This document shows positions 16,492 to 24,011 of a stretch of DNA of 45,882 bases, piece by piece. Source of the stretch: Gemmatimonadota bacterium (GTDB taxonomy: Bacteria; Gemmatimonadota; Gemmatimonadetes; Gemmatimonadales; Gemmatimonadaceae). The stretch lies in assembly GCA_016194585.1 (NCBI GenBank), contig JACQBG010000038.1, forward strand, positions 1 through 45,882, given 5' to 3'. Position 1 is the stretch's first letter. Every line of letters begins with the position of its first letter. The notes beneath the pieces are model-generated. The model was not told where the DNA came from, did no database searches, and saw nothing but the letters and a program-made list of their open reading frames with translations. The translations under genes were made by a program, and so were the position numbers.

Positions 16492-17197
16492 CAGGACTCG
16501 CCTTCGCGGTGAACACATGCCCGAACCGCAGCACGTACACCGCCATCGAGTAGATGGTGAGCGCGACGCTGGCGATCATCGAGATGGCGCCGACGGCGCC
16601 CGTGAACACGGAGAAGAAGTCCCAGCCGAAGCGGTCGCGCGTGTCGGCCGCGTCGGCGGTGGCGACGAAGAACCAGAAGAACGCGGCGCCGATCCAGATG
16701 AGCTGGAAGATCGTCTTGAGTTTCGCCGAACCGATGGCGGCGATCACCACGCCGCGGCGCGCCGCCATCTGCCGCATGACCGTCATGGCGAGCTCGCGCC
16801 CGAGCACGATGAAGGCGACCCACCAGGGAAACGGCAGCGTCCACGTGGTGTTGGGCAGGGCGAGCACGAACGGATAGTGCGCCATCACGTCGCGCGGCGG
16901 CACGTACTGGGTGAGCCAGCGCAGCAGTGGGTCGGACTCCGGCGCCTGCAGGTAGAACATCGGAACGAAGGTGCCGAGCAGGAGAAGCTTGTCGGCCAGC
17001 GGGTCGAGCATCTTCCCCAGGTCGGTGACCATCCCCATCGTGCGCGCGAGCACGCCGTCGTAGTAATCGGTGACGGCGACGAGCAGGAAGAGCACGAACG
17101 CGGCGAGCCGGTACCCCGGGTCGGCCTGCAACGGCAGCCAGACGAGCAGCGGGGTGAAGAGGATGCGCCCTACGGTGAGCCAGTTGGGGAGGTTCAC
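16484..17197 (-). CDS. pgsA: CDP-alcohol phosphatidyltransferase, probable PgsA
   Basis: The product is 237 residues. The GTG at 17197 was chosen because it gives the family N-terminus (V/M)NLPNWLTVGRI, 14 nt after the mglA stop, although no Shine-Dalgarno is visible. The catalytic motif D-YY-DG-VL-AR...G-KML-D-PLA-D is complete at ~45-70. Several membrane helices follow. The family makes phosphatidylglycerol phosphate from CDP-diacylglycerol and glycerol-3-phosphate at the inner membrane. Extra length compared with ~180-residue PgsA comes from a loop (LQAPESDPLLRWLTQYV) and an extended C-terminus. Another alcohol acceptor cannot be excluded. Confidence 0.88.
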   Translation of the reverse strand: MNLPNWLTVGRILFTPLLVWLPLQADPGYRLAAFVLFLLVAVTDYYDGVLARTMGMVTDLGKMLDPLADKLLLLGTFVPMFYLQAPESDPLLRWLTQYVPPRDVMAHYPFVLALPNTTWTLPFPWWVAFIVLGRELAMTVMRQMAARRGVVIAAIGSAKLKTIFQLIWIGAAFFWFFVATADAADTRDRFGWDFFSVFTGAVGAISMIASVALTIYSMAVYVLRFGHVFTAKASPGR

Positions 17198-17211
17198 GGC
17201 GGAGGCCGGCG

Positions 17212-17889
<678 letters not shown>

Positions 17890-17901
17890 GGCTGTGTCTC
17901 C

Positions 17902-18390
17902 TTATCCGAACAGCTTGTCGATCTCATCTTCGGCGCCGGCCAGGAGGCCGGGAGCCTGCGGCTGCCCCGCCGCGCCACGCGAGAACACCTGCTCGAAGAG
18001 TCTGGTGAGTTCGTGCACCGTTTCCTTCAGCTTGAGGCGCACGAGCCCGAGGGTCGTGCGGTTGTCGAACAGCGCGACGAGGATCACCCGGCGCGCGACG
18101 TCCGCGAGGTACATCGATTCCTTCTCGCCCTGATGGAACAGCGAGTTGAAGTCCTGCTCGCCGATGAGCTTCGCCAGCTGGTCGTTGGCGCTGAAGTCCG
18201 CCGCCGTCAGCGTGGCGAACGCCGTCGGGTCGAAGTCCGGCTGCTCGCCCACGGTGGCGACGAGCTGCCCCGTGCGGTCGACGAGCAGCGCGCACCGCGC
18301 GTTGCTGTCGTGGAGGAACTTCTGGAGCGTCTGCGTGATCGCTCCGAAGTCGTCTTCGGTGAAGGACCAGCTCGCGGAGCCGACGCTCAT
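17902..18390 (-). CDS. mglB: Roadblock/LC7 domain protein, MglB-like GAP
   Basis: The product is 162 residues. A roadblock/LC7 fold covers ~10-130 (FGAITQTLQKFLHDSNARCALLVDRTGQLVATVG, then FNSLFHQGEKESMYLADVARRVILVALFD, NRTTLGLVRLKLKE). An acidic C-terminal tail ends in EDEIDKLFG. MglB dimers activate GTP hydrolysis by MglA, and the adjacent mglA supports the assignment. The tail is similar in position to the C-terminal extension of MglB that helps nucleotide exchange. Confidence 0.9.
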   Translation of the reverse strand: MSVGSASWSFTEDDFGAITQTLQKFLHDSNARCALLVDRTGQLVATVGEQPDFDPTAFATLTAADFSANDQLAKLIGEQDFNSLFHQGEKESMYLADVARRVILVALFDNRTTLGLVRLKLKETVHELTRLFEQVFSRGAAGQPQAPGLLAGAEDEIDKLFG

Positions 18391-18415
18391 GCAGTGCGCA
18401 TCCGTTTGAAGGGTC

Positions 18416-19006
18416 TCACGTCATCGCTCGCCGCGCCGCGAACGCCTGCGCGATCGTCACACCGTCGGCGTATTCCAGGTCGCCGCCCACCGGCACCCCG
18501 CGCGCGATCCGGCTGACCGTCACCCGGGCCGGCGCGAGCTGCTCCTGAACATACAGCGCCGTCGCGTCACCTTCGAGCTTGGGGTTGGTCGCGACGATCA
18601 CCTCCCGGACCCCCCCGGCCGCCACCCGCCGCACCAGCGCCTCCACCGTCAGCTGCTCCGGTCCCACCCCGTCGAGGGGCGACAGGCGCCCCCCGAGCAC
18701 ATGGTAAGTGCCGCGGAACTCCCCGGTGCGCTCGATGGCCGCGATGTCGCTCGCCTCCTCCACGACGCAGATCAGTGCCGGGTCCCGTCGCGGGTCGGCG
18801 CAGACACCGCACACCGTCCCTTCGGTCAGATTGTAGCACCGCTCGCAGGGATGCACACGCTCCACCAGCGTCGCCAACACCTCGGCCAACCGCTTGCTCT
18901 GCTCCGCCGGCTGCTTGAGCAGGTGATACGTGAGCCGCAACGCCGACTTCCGCCCGATCGTCGGCAGGCGCGACAACTCCGTTACGAGGTCGTCGATGGC
19001 CGACAC
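18416..19006 (-). CDS. recR: Recombination protein RecR
   Basis: The product is 196 residues, the normal length. An HhH-like N-terminus (LSRLPTIGRKSALRLTYHLL) is followed by a C4 zinc finger (CERCYNLTEGTVCGVC) and a Toprim domain (LICVVEEASDIAAIERTGEFRGTYHVLGG). It works with RecO and RecF in loading RecA at gaps. It starts 1 bp after the ebfC stop in the dnaX-ebfC-recR order found in very many bacteria. Confidence 0.97.
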   Translation of the reverse strand: MSAIDDLVTELSRLPTIGRKSALRLTYHLLKQPAEQSKRLAEVLATLVERVHPCERCYNLTEGTVCGVCADPRRDPALICVVEEASDIAAIERTGEFRGTYHVLGGRLSPLDGVGPEQLTVEALVRRVAAGGVREVIVATNPKLEGDATALYVQEQLAPARVTVSRIARGVPVGGDLEYADGVTIAQAFAARRAMT

Positions 19007-19007
19007 G

Positions 19008-19331
19008 CTAGAACGGCAGCTTGAACGGTAGCGGCAGGTCGAGCCCGCCGGTCACCTTCCCCATCTCCTGCTGCGCCGCCTCGGACGCCTTCTTCTGGGC
19101 ATCGCTGACCGCCGCCGCCACGAGATCCTCGAGCATCTCCACGTCGGCCGGGTTCGCGACGCTCGGGTCGATCGACACGCGCTTCACCTGCCCCTTGCCG
19201 TCGGCCTCGACCTTCACCATCCCGCCGCCGGCGGCGCCGACCACGGTGACGTGCTCGAGCGCGTCCTGCATCTGTTGGATGCGGGCCTGCATCTCCTGCA
19301 CCTGCTGCGCCATCTTGAGGAAGTCCACCAT
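19008..19331 (-). CDS. ebfC: YbaB/EbfC family nucleoid-associated protein
   Basis: The product is 107 residues from ATG 19331; a TTG at 19340 would add three. A coiled helix (KMAQQVQEMQARIQQMQDAL) is followed by the conserved strand region VTVVGAAGGGMVKVEADGKGQVKRVSIDPS. It binds DNA as a dimer and affects nucleoid structure and gene expression. Its position between dnaX and recR is conserved across bacteria. Confidence 0.95.
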   Translation of the reverse strand: MVDFLKMAQQVQEMQARIQQMQDALEHVTVVGAAGGGMVKVEADGKGQVKRVSIDPSVANPADVEMLEDLVAAAVSDAQKKASEAAQQEMGKVTGGLDLPLPFKLPF

Positions 19332-19399
19332 CCCAGCCAACCGCCAAGTCGAAGTGGTGAAGTAAGTTACGCCACTCGCGCAGGCGGTGGCAACAGCGC

Positions 19400-21271
19400 T
19401 CAGTCGAGCAGCCTGAGGTCGAGGAGATCCACCGCCGCGTCGAGCACGGGATCCCGCTTGCGGAGCATCGCCACGCGGTTCGCGATGACGTCCTCGGCGG
19501 TGAGGCGCGAGGAGCGCGCCTCGCCGGTCAGCTTCACGCCGATGCGCGTCGCCCCGTCGAAGATCGAACGCACGGCCTTGAGGATGACGTCGTGGCTGCT
19601 CTCGATGGCGGAGCCGAGGGCTTCGGAGCTCACGCCGATCGTGATGACGCCGGCGGCGGTCACGGCCAGCGGGGCGCCTTCGGCGAGGGCGCTCGCCACG
19701 ACGCCACGGCCCGCGGCCCGCACCGCCTCGACGACGTCGTCCCAGTGCTCCGAGAGCCGGTTGATGTCGAGGGGCTGCTGTTTGCGCGCCGCGGGCGCGG
19801 CGTCGGCGATGGGAGCCGCCGATCGCGCCGATCCGTGGATTCTGGAACCGCTTGCCCCTTCACGCACTCGTGGCGGCGGGATCTCCGCTGGTTGATCCGA
19901 TCGAGAATGAACTTCGCCTGGAACCGACGACGCGCTGTTCGCACGCGCCCCTGCCGTATCCGCAATCACCTGCGAGCGCCCCGCATCGACGGGCCGCGGC
20001 AGCCCCGCCCCCGGCGCTGCGCCCGCCGCGCGCACCGGTGGCATCTGAGGCCCGCTGTCGGAGAGCATCCCGGGCCGCGCCCCTTCGGCCGCGGCCCGTC
20101 GCGTGCCGCCCCCGCCTGCGGGCAGCGCAGGCGCCGCACCGCCGAGCCCGCGGAGCATCTCCTCGAGGTCGAGGGTGCGGTCGAGCAGGGCGAACCGAAC
20201 GAGCAGCGTCTCGAGCAGCATCTGCGGCTGGCCGCTGCGGCGGAAGTGCGGCTCGATCTCGACGATGAGCGTGAGCATCCGCAGCAGGTCGCCGCTCGTG
20301 AACTTGTCCTTGCGCGCCTCGAGTTCGCGGCGCAGATGCTCCGAGAGTTCGGGCACGCCGCCACCAAGGACGATCGCGAGCTGGGCGCGCAGCACGTCGC
20401 CGAAGCCGGCGAGGAGCAAGCCGAAATCGACGCCGAAGTCGGCGAGGCGGGCCACGGCCGTGAACACGTCCCCGGCGCGTCGCTCGCCGACGATGTCGAG
20501 CAGGGCGACGTACTCGTCCTCGTGCACGAGGCCGAGCGCGTCGCGCACCCGCTGGGTCGTGACCGCGCCATCGCCGAGCGAGAGCACCTGGTCGGTGAGC
20601 GAGAGCGCGTCGCGCATCGAGCCGTCGGCGGCGCGCGCCAGCATGCCGAGCGCGTCGTGGTCGGCCTCGATCCCCTCGGCCTTCAGCACGGCAGCGAGGC
20701 GTTCGCGCACGTCGGCCGGGCCGATGCGCTTGAGGTCGAACCGCTGCACGCGCGAGAGCACGGGGGAAGCGCTCTGTGCGATCTTCTGCGGCTCGGTGGT
20801 GGCGAACACGAACACGACGCGCGGCGGCGGCTCCTCGAGGATCTTCAGGAGCGCGTTCCACGCCTCGCGCGTGAGCATGTGCGCTTCGTCGATGATGTAG
20901 ACCTTGTGGTGGTCGGGGCCGCTCGGCGCGTACATGGCGCGCTCGCGCAGGTCGCGGGCGTCGTCGACGCCGCGGTTCGAGGCGGCGTCGATCTCCACCA
21001 CGTCGAGGCTCGCCGAGCCGCTCCAGATGCGCGTGCACGATGCGCACTCGCCGCAGGGCTCGCGGTCGTCGCGCCGGTTCTCGCAGTTCAGGGCCATCGC
21101 GAGGACGCGGGCGAGGGTCGTCTTGCCGGTGCCGCGCGGCCCGCAGAACAGATAGGCGTGCGCGATGCGGTCGCTCGCGATCGCGTTGCGCAGCGTGGTC
21201 GCCACGTGCGACTGCACGGCGACGTCGGCGAAGCGCTTGGGGCGGTACTTCCGTGCGAGGGCGAGCGACAT
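19400..21271 (-). CDS. dnaX: DNA polymerase III subunit gamma/tau
   Basis: The product is 623 residues. The AAA+ clamp-loader domain has GPRGTGKTT (~45-53), a zinc module (C..C..C..C within LNCENRRDDREPCGECASC), the Walker B-like IIDEAHML and the sensor region ATTEPQKI. A low-complexity Ala/Pro/Gly linker lies at ~390-500. The C-terminal tau-like domain (~505-610) begins LDINRLSEHWDDVVEAVR and would contact polymerase. The start is divergent from the aromatic operon. A -10-like TAAATT sits 7 nt before the ATG. Confidence 0.97.
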   Translation of the reverse strand: MSLALARKYRPKRFADVAVQSHVATTLRNAIASDRIAHAYLFCGPRGTGKTTLARVLAMALNCENRRDDREPCGECASCTRIWSGSASLDVVEIDAASNRGVDDARDLRERAMYAPSGPDHHKVYIIDEAHMLTREAWNALLKILEEPPPRVVFVFATTEPQKIAQSASPVLSRVQRFDLKRIGPADVRERLAAVLKAEGIEADHDALGMLARAADGSMRDALSLTDQVLSLGDGAVTTQRVRDALGLVHEDEYVALLDIVGERRAGDVFTAVARLADFGVDFGLLLAGFGDVLRAQLAIVLGGGVPELSEHLRRELEARKDKFTSGDLLRMLTLIVEIEPHFRRSGQPQMLLETLLVRFALLDRTLDLEEMLRGLGGAAPALPAGGGGTRRAAAEGARPGMLSDSGPQMPPVRAAGAAPGAGLPRPVDAGRSQVIADTAGARANSASSVPGEVHSRSDQPAEIPPPRVREGASGSRIHGSARSAAPIADAAPAARKQQPLDINRLSEHWDDVVEAVRAAGRGVVASALAEGAPLAVTAAGVITIGVSSEALGSAIESSHDVILKAVRSIFDGATRIGVKLTGEARSSRLTAEDVIANRVAMLRKRDPVLDAAVDLLDLRLLD

Positions 21272-21278
21272 TGCCTCG

Positions 21279-21308
21279 AATTTAGCGCACGCCCGGCCTT
21301 GCGGTCAG
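21279..21308 (-). promoter_or_regulatory. Putative dnaX promoter
   Basis: Minus-strand CTGACC (21303-21308), an 18-bp spacer and TAAATT (21279-21284) resemble -35 and -10 hexamers. Only 7 nt separate the -10 from ATG 21271, so a leaderless start is possible, although an AGG sequence also lies just before the ATG. Confidence 0.45.
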
Positions 21309-21357
21309 GGTCGCGCCCCCTTGACGGCGCGCGCCGCAGCCCGCTAACCTGACCGCA
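21300..21357 (+). promoter_or_regulatory. Promoter of the aromatic operon within a 10-bp inverted repeat
   Basis: TTGACG (21321-21326), an 18-bp spacer and TAACCT (21345-21350) form a plausible sigma-70-like promoter. The start would fall at about 21357, the first base of the leader peptide ATG. TGCGGTCAGG (21300-21309) and CCTGACCGCA (21348-21357) are perfect inverted repeats flanking it. The left copy overlaps the predicted dnaX -35 and the right copy overlaps this -10, as operator half-sites might. Confidence 0.55.
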
Positions 21358-21446
21358 TGCCGACGCGCCGCGCGTATTACTACGCCACGTATTACTTCCG
21401 CCCCCAACCACGGGTCGCGGCGGTAGACGTTCGCGCGCACGCCTAG
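21357..21446 (+). CDS. Tyr/Phe-rich leader peptide of an aromatic operon attenuator
   Basis: This is a 29-codon ORF, ATG 21357 to TAG 21444-21446. Residues 7-14 read YYYATYYF, five Tyr and one Phe in eight codons. It lies directly upstream of an intrinsic terminator and genes for DAHP synthase, chorismate mutase and prephenate dehydrogenase, whose end product is tyrosine. By analogy with trp, phe and his leaders, ribosome stalling at uncharged tRNA-Tyr (and tRNA-Phe) would let the nascent RNA form an antiterminator. The start codon is at the predicted transcription start, so the leader may itself be leaderless. The ORF, codon cluster and terminator are visible; the regulation is inferred. Confidence 0.85.
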   Translation: MPTRRAYYYATYYFRPQPRVAAVDVRAHA

Positions 21447-21485
21447 CGGCGCACCGACACTCTCCGCAATCGCCGAAGCCCGTGG
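21408..21485 (+). promoter_or_regulatory. Antiterminator pairing of the Tyr attenuator
   Basis: CCACGGGT at 21408-21415, inside the leader ORF 10 nt after the Tyr/Phe codons, can pair with GCCCGTGG at 21478-21485 (7 Watson-Crick pairs plus one G-U). The second segment is the left arm of the terminator, so the two structures exclude each other. The first segment has the same core sequence as the terminator's right arm. CCGCC (21398-21402) and GGCGG (21419-21423) could form a competing hairpin that hides the first segment. Confidence 0.7.
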
Positions 21486-21505
21486 ATGATTCCACGGGCT
21501 TTTCT
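21476..21505 (+). terminator. Intrinsic attenuator terminator
   Basis: AAGCCCGTGGA (21476-21486) and TCCACGGGCTT (21491-21501) form a perfect 11-bp stem with loop TGAT and a T-rich tail (21500-21505). It lies between the leader peptide stop and the DAHP synthase start, so it can only act on the operon's own transcript. Confidence 0.92.
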
Positions 21506-21540
21506 CGTTCCCCCCGCTGCTTCGTTCCGAGGACCCAGTC

Positions 21541-22602
21541 GTGATCATCATCGCCCGCACCGCCCTGCCCGGCCCCGAGCTCGACGGCATCCGCGAGTTC
21601 GTGGAGCGCCATGGACTGCGCACGCACGTCTCGCACGGCACCGACCGCACCGTCATCGGCTGCGTCGGCGACGCGCGCGCGATCGACCCGCACGCGGTGC
21701 GGGCGCTCCCCGGCGTCGAAGAGGTGATCCCCGTCCGCAAACCGTACCGGCTGGCGTCGCGCGAGTTCGTCGCCGGGCGCACCGTCATCCCGCTCGGCGA
21801 CCGGCGCGGCACGCTGATCGGCGGGCCGCAGCTCGTGGTCGCCGCCGGGCCCTGCTCGGTGGAGGGGCGTGCGATGCTGCTCGAGACCGCGACGGCGGTG
21901 CGCGCGAGCGGCGCCCGGATGCTCCGCGGCGGCGCCTTCAAGCCACGCACCTCGCCGTGGGTGTTCCAGGGACTCGGCGTGGAGGCGCTCGAACTGCTCG
22001 CCGAGGCACGCGCCGCCACGGGGCTCCCGGTCGTGACCGAGGTGATGGACCCGCGGCAGGTGGAGCTCGTCGCGGCGCACGCCGACGTGCTGCAGATCGG
22101 CGCGCGCAACATGCAGAACTACGCACTGCTCGCCGAGGTGGGCCGCGTCCGGCGCCCCGTGCTCCTCAAGCGCGGACTCTCGGCGACGGTGAGCGAGCTG
22201 CTGCTCGCGGCGGAGCACGTGATGGCGCAGGGGAACCGCGACGTCATCCTCTGCGAACGCGGCATCCGCACGTTCGAGACGGCGACGCGCAACACGCTCG
22301 ACGTGGGCGCGGTGGCGGTGCTGAAGCTCGAGACGCACCTCCCGGTGATCGTCGACCCGAGCCACGCGGCTGGGCGCGCCGACCTCGTGGCGCCACTGGC
22401 GTTCGCCGCGGTCGCGGCGGGCGCGGACGGGCTGATCGTCGAGGTGCACCCGCGGCCGAGCGAAGCGCGTTCCGATGGCGACCAGAGTCTCACGCCGGCG
22501 GTGTTCGACGACCTGATGCGCGCCCTCGCGCCGTTCGCGGCGGCCGCGGGGCGCACGCTCGACGACGAGGCGCCGCGCGAGCCGCGGGCGCGCGTCGCGT
22601 GA
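21541..22602 (+). CDS. aroF: 3-deoxy-7-phosphoheptulonate (DAHP) synthase, type I-beta with regulatory domain
   Basis: The product is 353 residues from GTG 21541, with GAGGA at 21529-21533 seven nt upstream. Residues 1-70 form the ferredoxin-like domain seen in Thermotoga-type enzymes, where Tyr binds for feedback inhibition. The barrel follows, with AGPCSVE, the [17 protein letters not shown] phosphate/PEP site, [14 protein letters not shown] and VDPSHAAGR. It joins PEP and erythrose-4-phosphate, the first step of the shikimate pathway. It is the first structural gene after the attenuator and shares a 4-bp overlap (GTGA) with chorismate mutase. Confidence 0.96.
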   Translation: MIIIARTALPGPELDGIREFVERHGLRTHVSHGTDRTVIGCVGDARAIDPHAVRALPGVEEVIPVRKPYRLASREFVAGRTVIPLGDRRGTLIGGPQLVVAAGPCSVEGRAMLLETATAVRASGARMLRGGAFKPRTSPWVFQGLGVEALELLAEARAATGLPVVTEVMDPRQVELVAAHADVLQIGARNMQNYALLAEVGRVRRPVLLKRGLSATVSELLLAAEHVMAQGNRDVILCERGIRTFETATRNTLDVGAVAVLKLETHLPVIVDPSHAAGRADLVAPLAFAAVAAGADGLIVEVHPRPSEARSDGDQSLTPAVFDDLMRALAPFAAAAGRTLDDEAPREPRARVA

Positions 22603-22886
22603 CGGCCGCACGGCAGGCCGACCCGGTGCTGGCGAAGCTGCGCGCCGACCTCGAGGTGCTCGACGGCGAGATCGTGCGGCTCGTCGCCCTGCGTGTCGAG
22701 ACGGCGCGCGCGATCGGCGCGCACAAGCGCGCCGCGGGCGTGCCGACGCTCGACGCACCCCGCGAAGCCGCGGTCATCCGCCGCGCCGCCGCCGCGGCGC
22801 GCGACGCGGCACTGCCGGAGGAGCCCCTGCGTGCGATATTCTGGCAGCTGGTGGAGCTCTGCCGTCGCGCACAGGAGGAGGTTTGA
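22599..22886 (+). CDS. aroQ: Chorismate mutase, AroQ class
   Basis: The product is 95 residues from GTG 22599, which overlaps the DAHP synthase stop. It is an all-helical AroQ fold: [30 protein letters not shown], then [12 protein letters not shown], and [13 protein letters not shown] at the end. Catalytic Arg, Lys (IGAHK), Asp/Arg-Glu (DAPRE) and Gln are present. It converts chorismate to prephenate. In related organisms this domain is fused to DAHP synthase and regulates it; here it is a separate, translationally coupled gene. The symbol is generic for the AroQ fold. Confidence 0.92.
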   Translation: MTAARQADPVLAKLRADLEVLDGEIVRLVALRVETARAIGAHKRAAGVPTLDAPREAAVIRRAAAAARDAALPEEPLRAIFWQLVELCRRAQEEV

Positions 22887-23794
22887 TGCTGGAGAACGAC
22901 ACGGTCGCCATTCTCGGACTCGGCCTCATCGGCGGCTCGCTGGCGCGCGACCTCTCCCAGCGCGGGGCTCGCGTGCTCGGCTACGACACCGACCCCGCGG
23001 CGATCGTCGAGGCCCGGAAGGCGCGCGCGATCCGGGCCGCGATCGGGGAGGACTTCGAGGCGCTGCGCACCGCCACGATCGTGGTGCTGGCCGTGCCGGT
23101 GGACGTCGCCCCCGCCCTGCTCGAGCGGGCGTCGCACTTCCTCGACGCTGCCGAGCTCGTGACCGACGTCGGCAGCACCAAGCTCCGCATCGGCGCGGAG
23201 GCGTCGCGCGTGGGCGTGCGCACGCGATTCGTCGGATCGCACCCGATGGTCGGCGACCACCGGGCCGGCTTCGGCGTGTCGCGCATGGGGCTGTTCAGCG
23301 GCGCGCGGGTGTATCTGTGCCCGTCCCCCCAGTCGGAGCCGGCGGCGAAGACGAAGGCGCTCGAGATGTGGCACGCCGTGGGCGCCGACGTGCGGTGGAC
23401 GACGCCGGAGCGGCACGACGGCGAGGTCGCGTTCACGAGTCACATGCCGCACCTCGTCGCGGCGGCGATCGCGCGCACCATCGAACACGCGGGGCACGAC
23501 GCCACGGCGCTGGGGCCGGGCGGACGGTCGATGACGCGGCTCGCGGAGTCGTCGCCGGCGATGTGGCGGGCGATCGTCGCGACGAACCACGAGGCGATCG
23601 CGCGGGCGCTCGACGCCTGCATCGTCGAGCTCGAGACGGTCCGCGACATCGTCGGGCGGTGCGACCAGGACGCCGTCGTGCGGCTGTTCACCGAGGCCGG
23701 CGCGTGGAGCGAGCCGCCGGAGACCCCGTCGCCCGCCACGAAGCGCGCGGCCTCGCGGGCAGCGAGGGGTACGGATCCCGCCGCGGCGAAATAA
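22886..23794 (+). CDS. tyrA: Prephenate dehydrogenase
   Basis: The product is 302 residues. AGGAGGAGG at 22873-22881 precedes ATG 22886, which overlaps the chorismate mutase stop (TGATG). The NAD(P) motif GLGLIGG is at 11-17. VTDVGSTK, GSHPMVGDHRAG and the catalytic His in FTSHMPHLVA are TyrA signatures. It converts prephenate to 4-hydroxyphenylpyruvate, the committed step to tyrosine, which fits the Tyr-rich leader. The C-terminus is Pro/Ala-rich and there is no ACT domain. It could also accept arogenate. Confidence 0.95.
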   Translation: MLENDTVAILGLGLIGGSLARDLSQRGARVLGYDTDPAAIVEARKARAIRAAIGEDFEALRTATIVVLAVPVDVAPALLERASHFLDAAELVTDVGSTKLRIGAEASRVGVRTRFVGSHPMVGDHRAGFGVSRMGLFSGARVYLCPSPQSEPAAKTKALEMWHAVGADVRWTTPERHDGEVAFTSHMPHLVAAAIARTIEHAGHDATALGPGGRSMTRLAESSPAMWRAIVATNHEAIARALDACIVELETVRDIVGRCDQDAVVRLFTEAGAWSEPPETPSPATKRAASRAARGTDPAAAK

Positions 23795-23835
23795 GCGCGG
23801 GGGGGCATCCGGCTCCGCCGGACGACCCCCCGCGC
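23795..23835. terminator. Long hairpin shared by tyrA and the SRP RNA gene
   Basis: Arms 23795-23813 and 23817-23835 pair over almost all of 19 positions with a 3-nt loop. The hairpin starts directly after the tyrA TAA and ends 2-3 nt beyond the 3' end of the SRP RNA on the other strand, so it probably terminates both. Confidence 0.8.
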
Positions 23836-23837
23836 CA

Positions 23838-23939
23838 GTGTCCCAGGCCTGACGGTGCGACGTACGACATCGCGTACCGTTGCTTCCTTTCGGACCTGGC
23901 GGAGTTGGCGCGCGGGCGCCCACCGGGACCTGGGACACC
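23838..23939 (-). ncRNA. ffs: Signal recognition particle RNA (4.5S, small bacterial type)
   Basis: The minus strand contains CCAGGTCCGAAAGGAAGCAA (core at 23881-23896), the conserved domain IV apical loop of SRP RNA with a GAAA tetraloop. The two ends pair as GTGTCCCAGG with CCTGGGACAC, closing a single rod of about 100 nt, the size of 4.5S RNA. It binds Ffh and targets nascent membrane proteins to FtsY. A -10-like TATATT on the minus strand (23943-23948) lies just upstream. The exact ends are estimated from the stem. Confidence 0.95.
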
Positions 23940-23942
23940 AGA

Positions 23943-23948
23943 AATATA
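23943..23948 (-). promoter_or_regulatory. Putative -10 element of the SRP RNA gene
   Basis: TATATT on the minus strand lies 4-7 nt before the predicted RNA 5' end. It coincides with the AT-rich tail of the preceding aminotransferase terminator hairpin. No convincing -35 is visible. Confidence 0.45.
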
Positions 23949-23950
23949 AG

Positions 23951-23982
23951 CGGGGGGCCGCGCCAAGTGGAGCGGCCCCCCG
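23951..23982 (-). terminator. Terminator of the Tat-exported aminotransferase gene
   Basis: CGGGGGGCCGC (23951-23961) and GCGGCCCCCCG (23972-23982) form a perfect 11-bp stem with a 10-nt loop. On the minus strand the tail is CTTATATTTC. It lies 30 nt after the stop at 24012. Confidence 0.8.
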
Positions 23983-24011
23983 TCTCGTCCCGGCCCGCCG
24001 GGCGCGGCGCG

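Noticed and set aside
21357-21540. T-box riboswitch as an alternative explanation for the Tyr leader
   Set aside because: I see no T-box consensus, no specifier-loop architecture and too little length, whereas a Tyr-rich ORF and an antiterminator copy are present.
23795-23995. Small protein-coding frames across the SRP RNA region
   Set aside because: The segment is explained by SRP RNA with its conserved apical loop and by flanking hairpins; the frames have no start signals or similarity.
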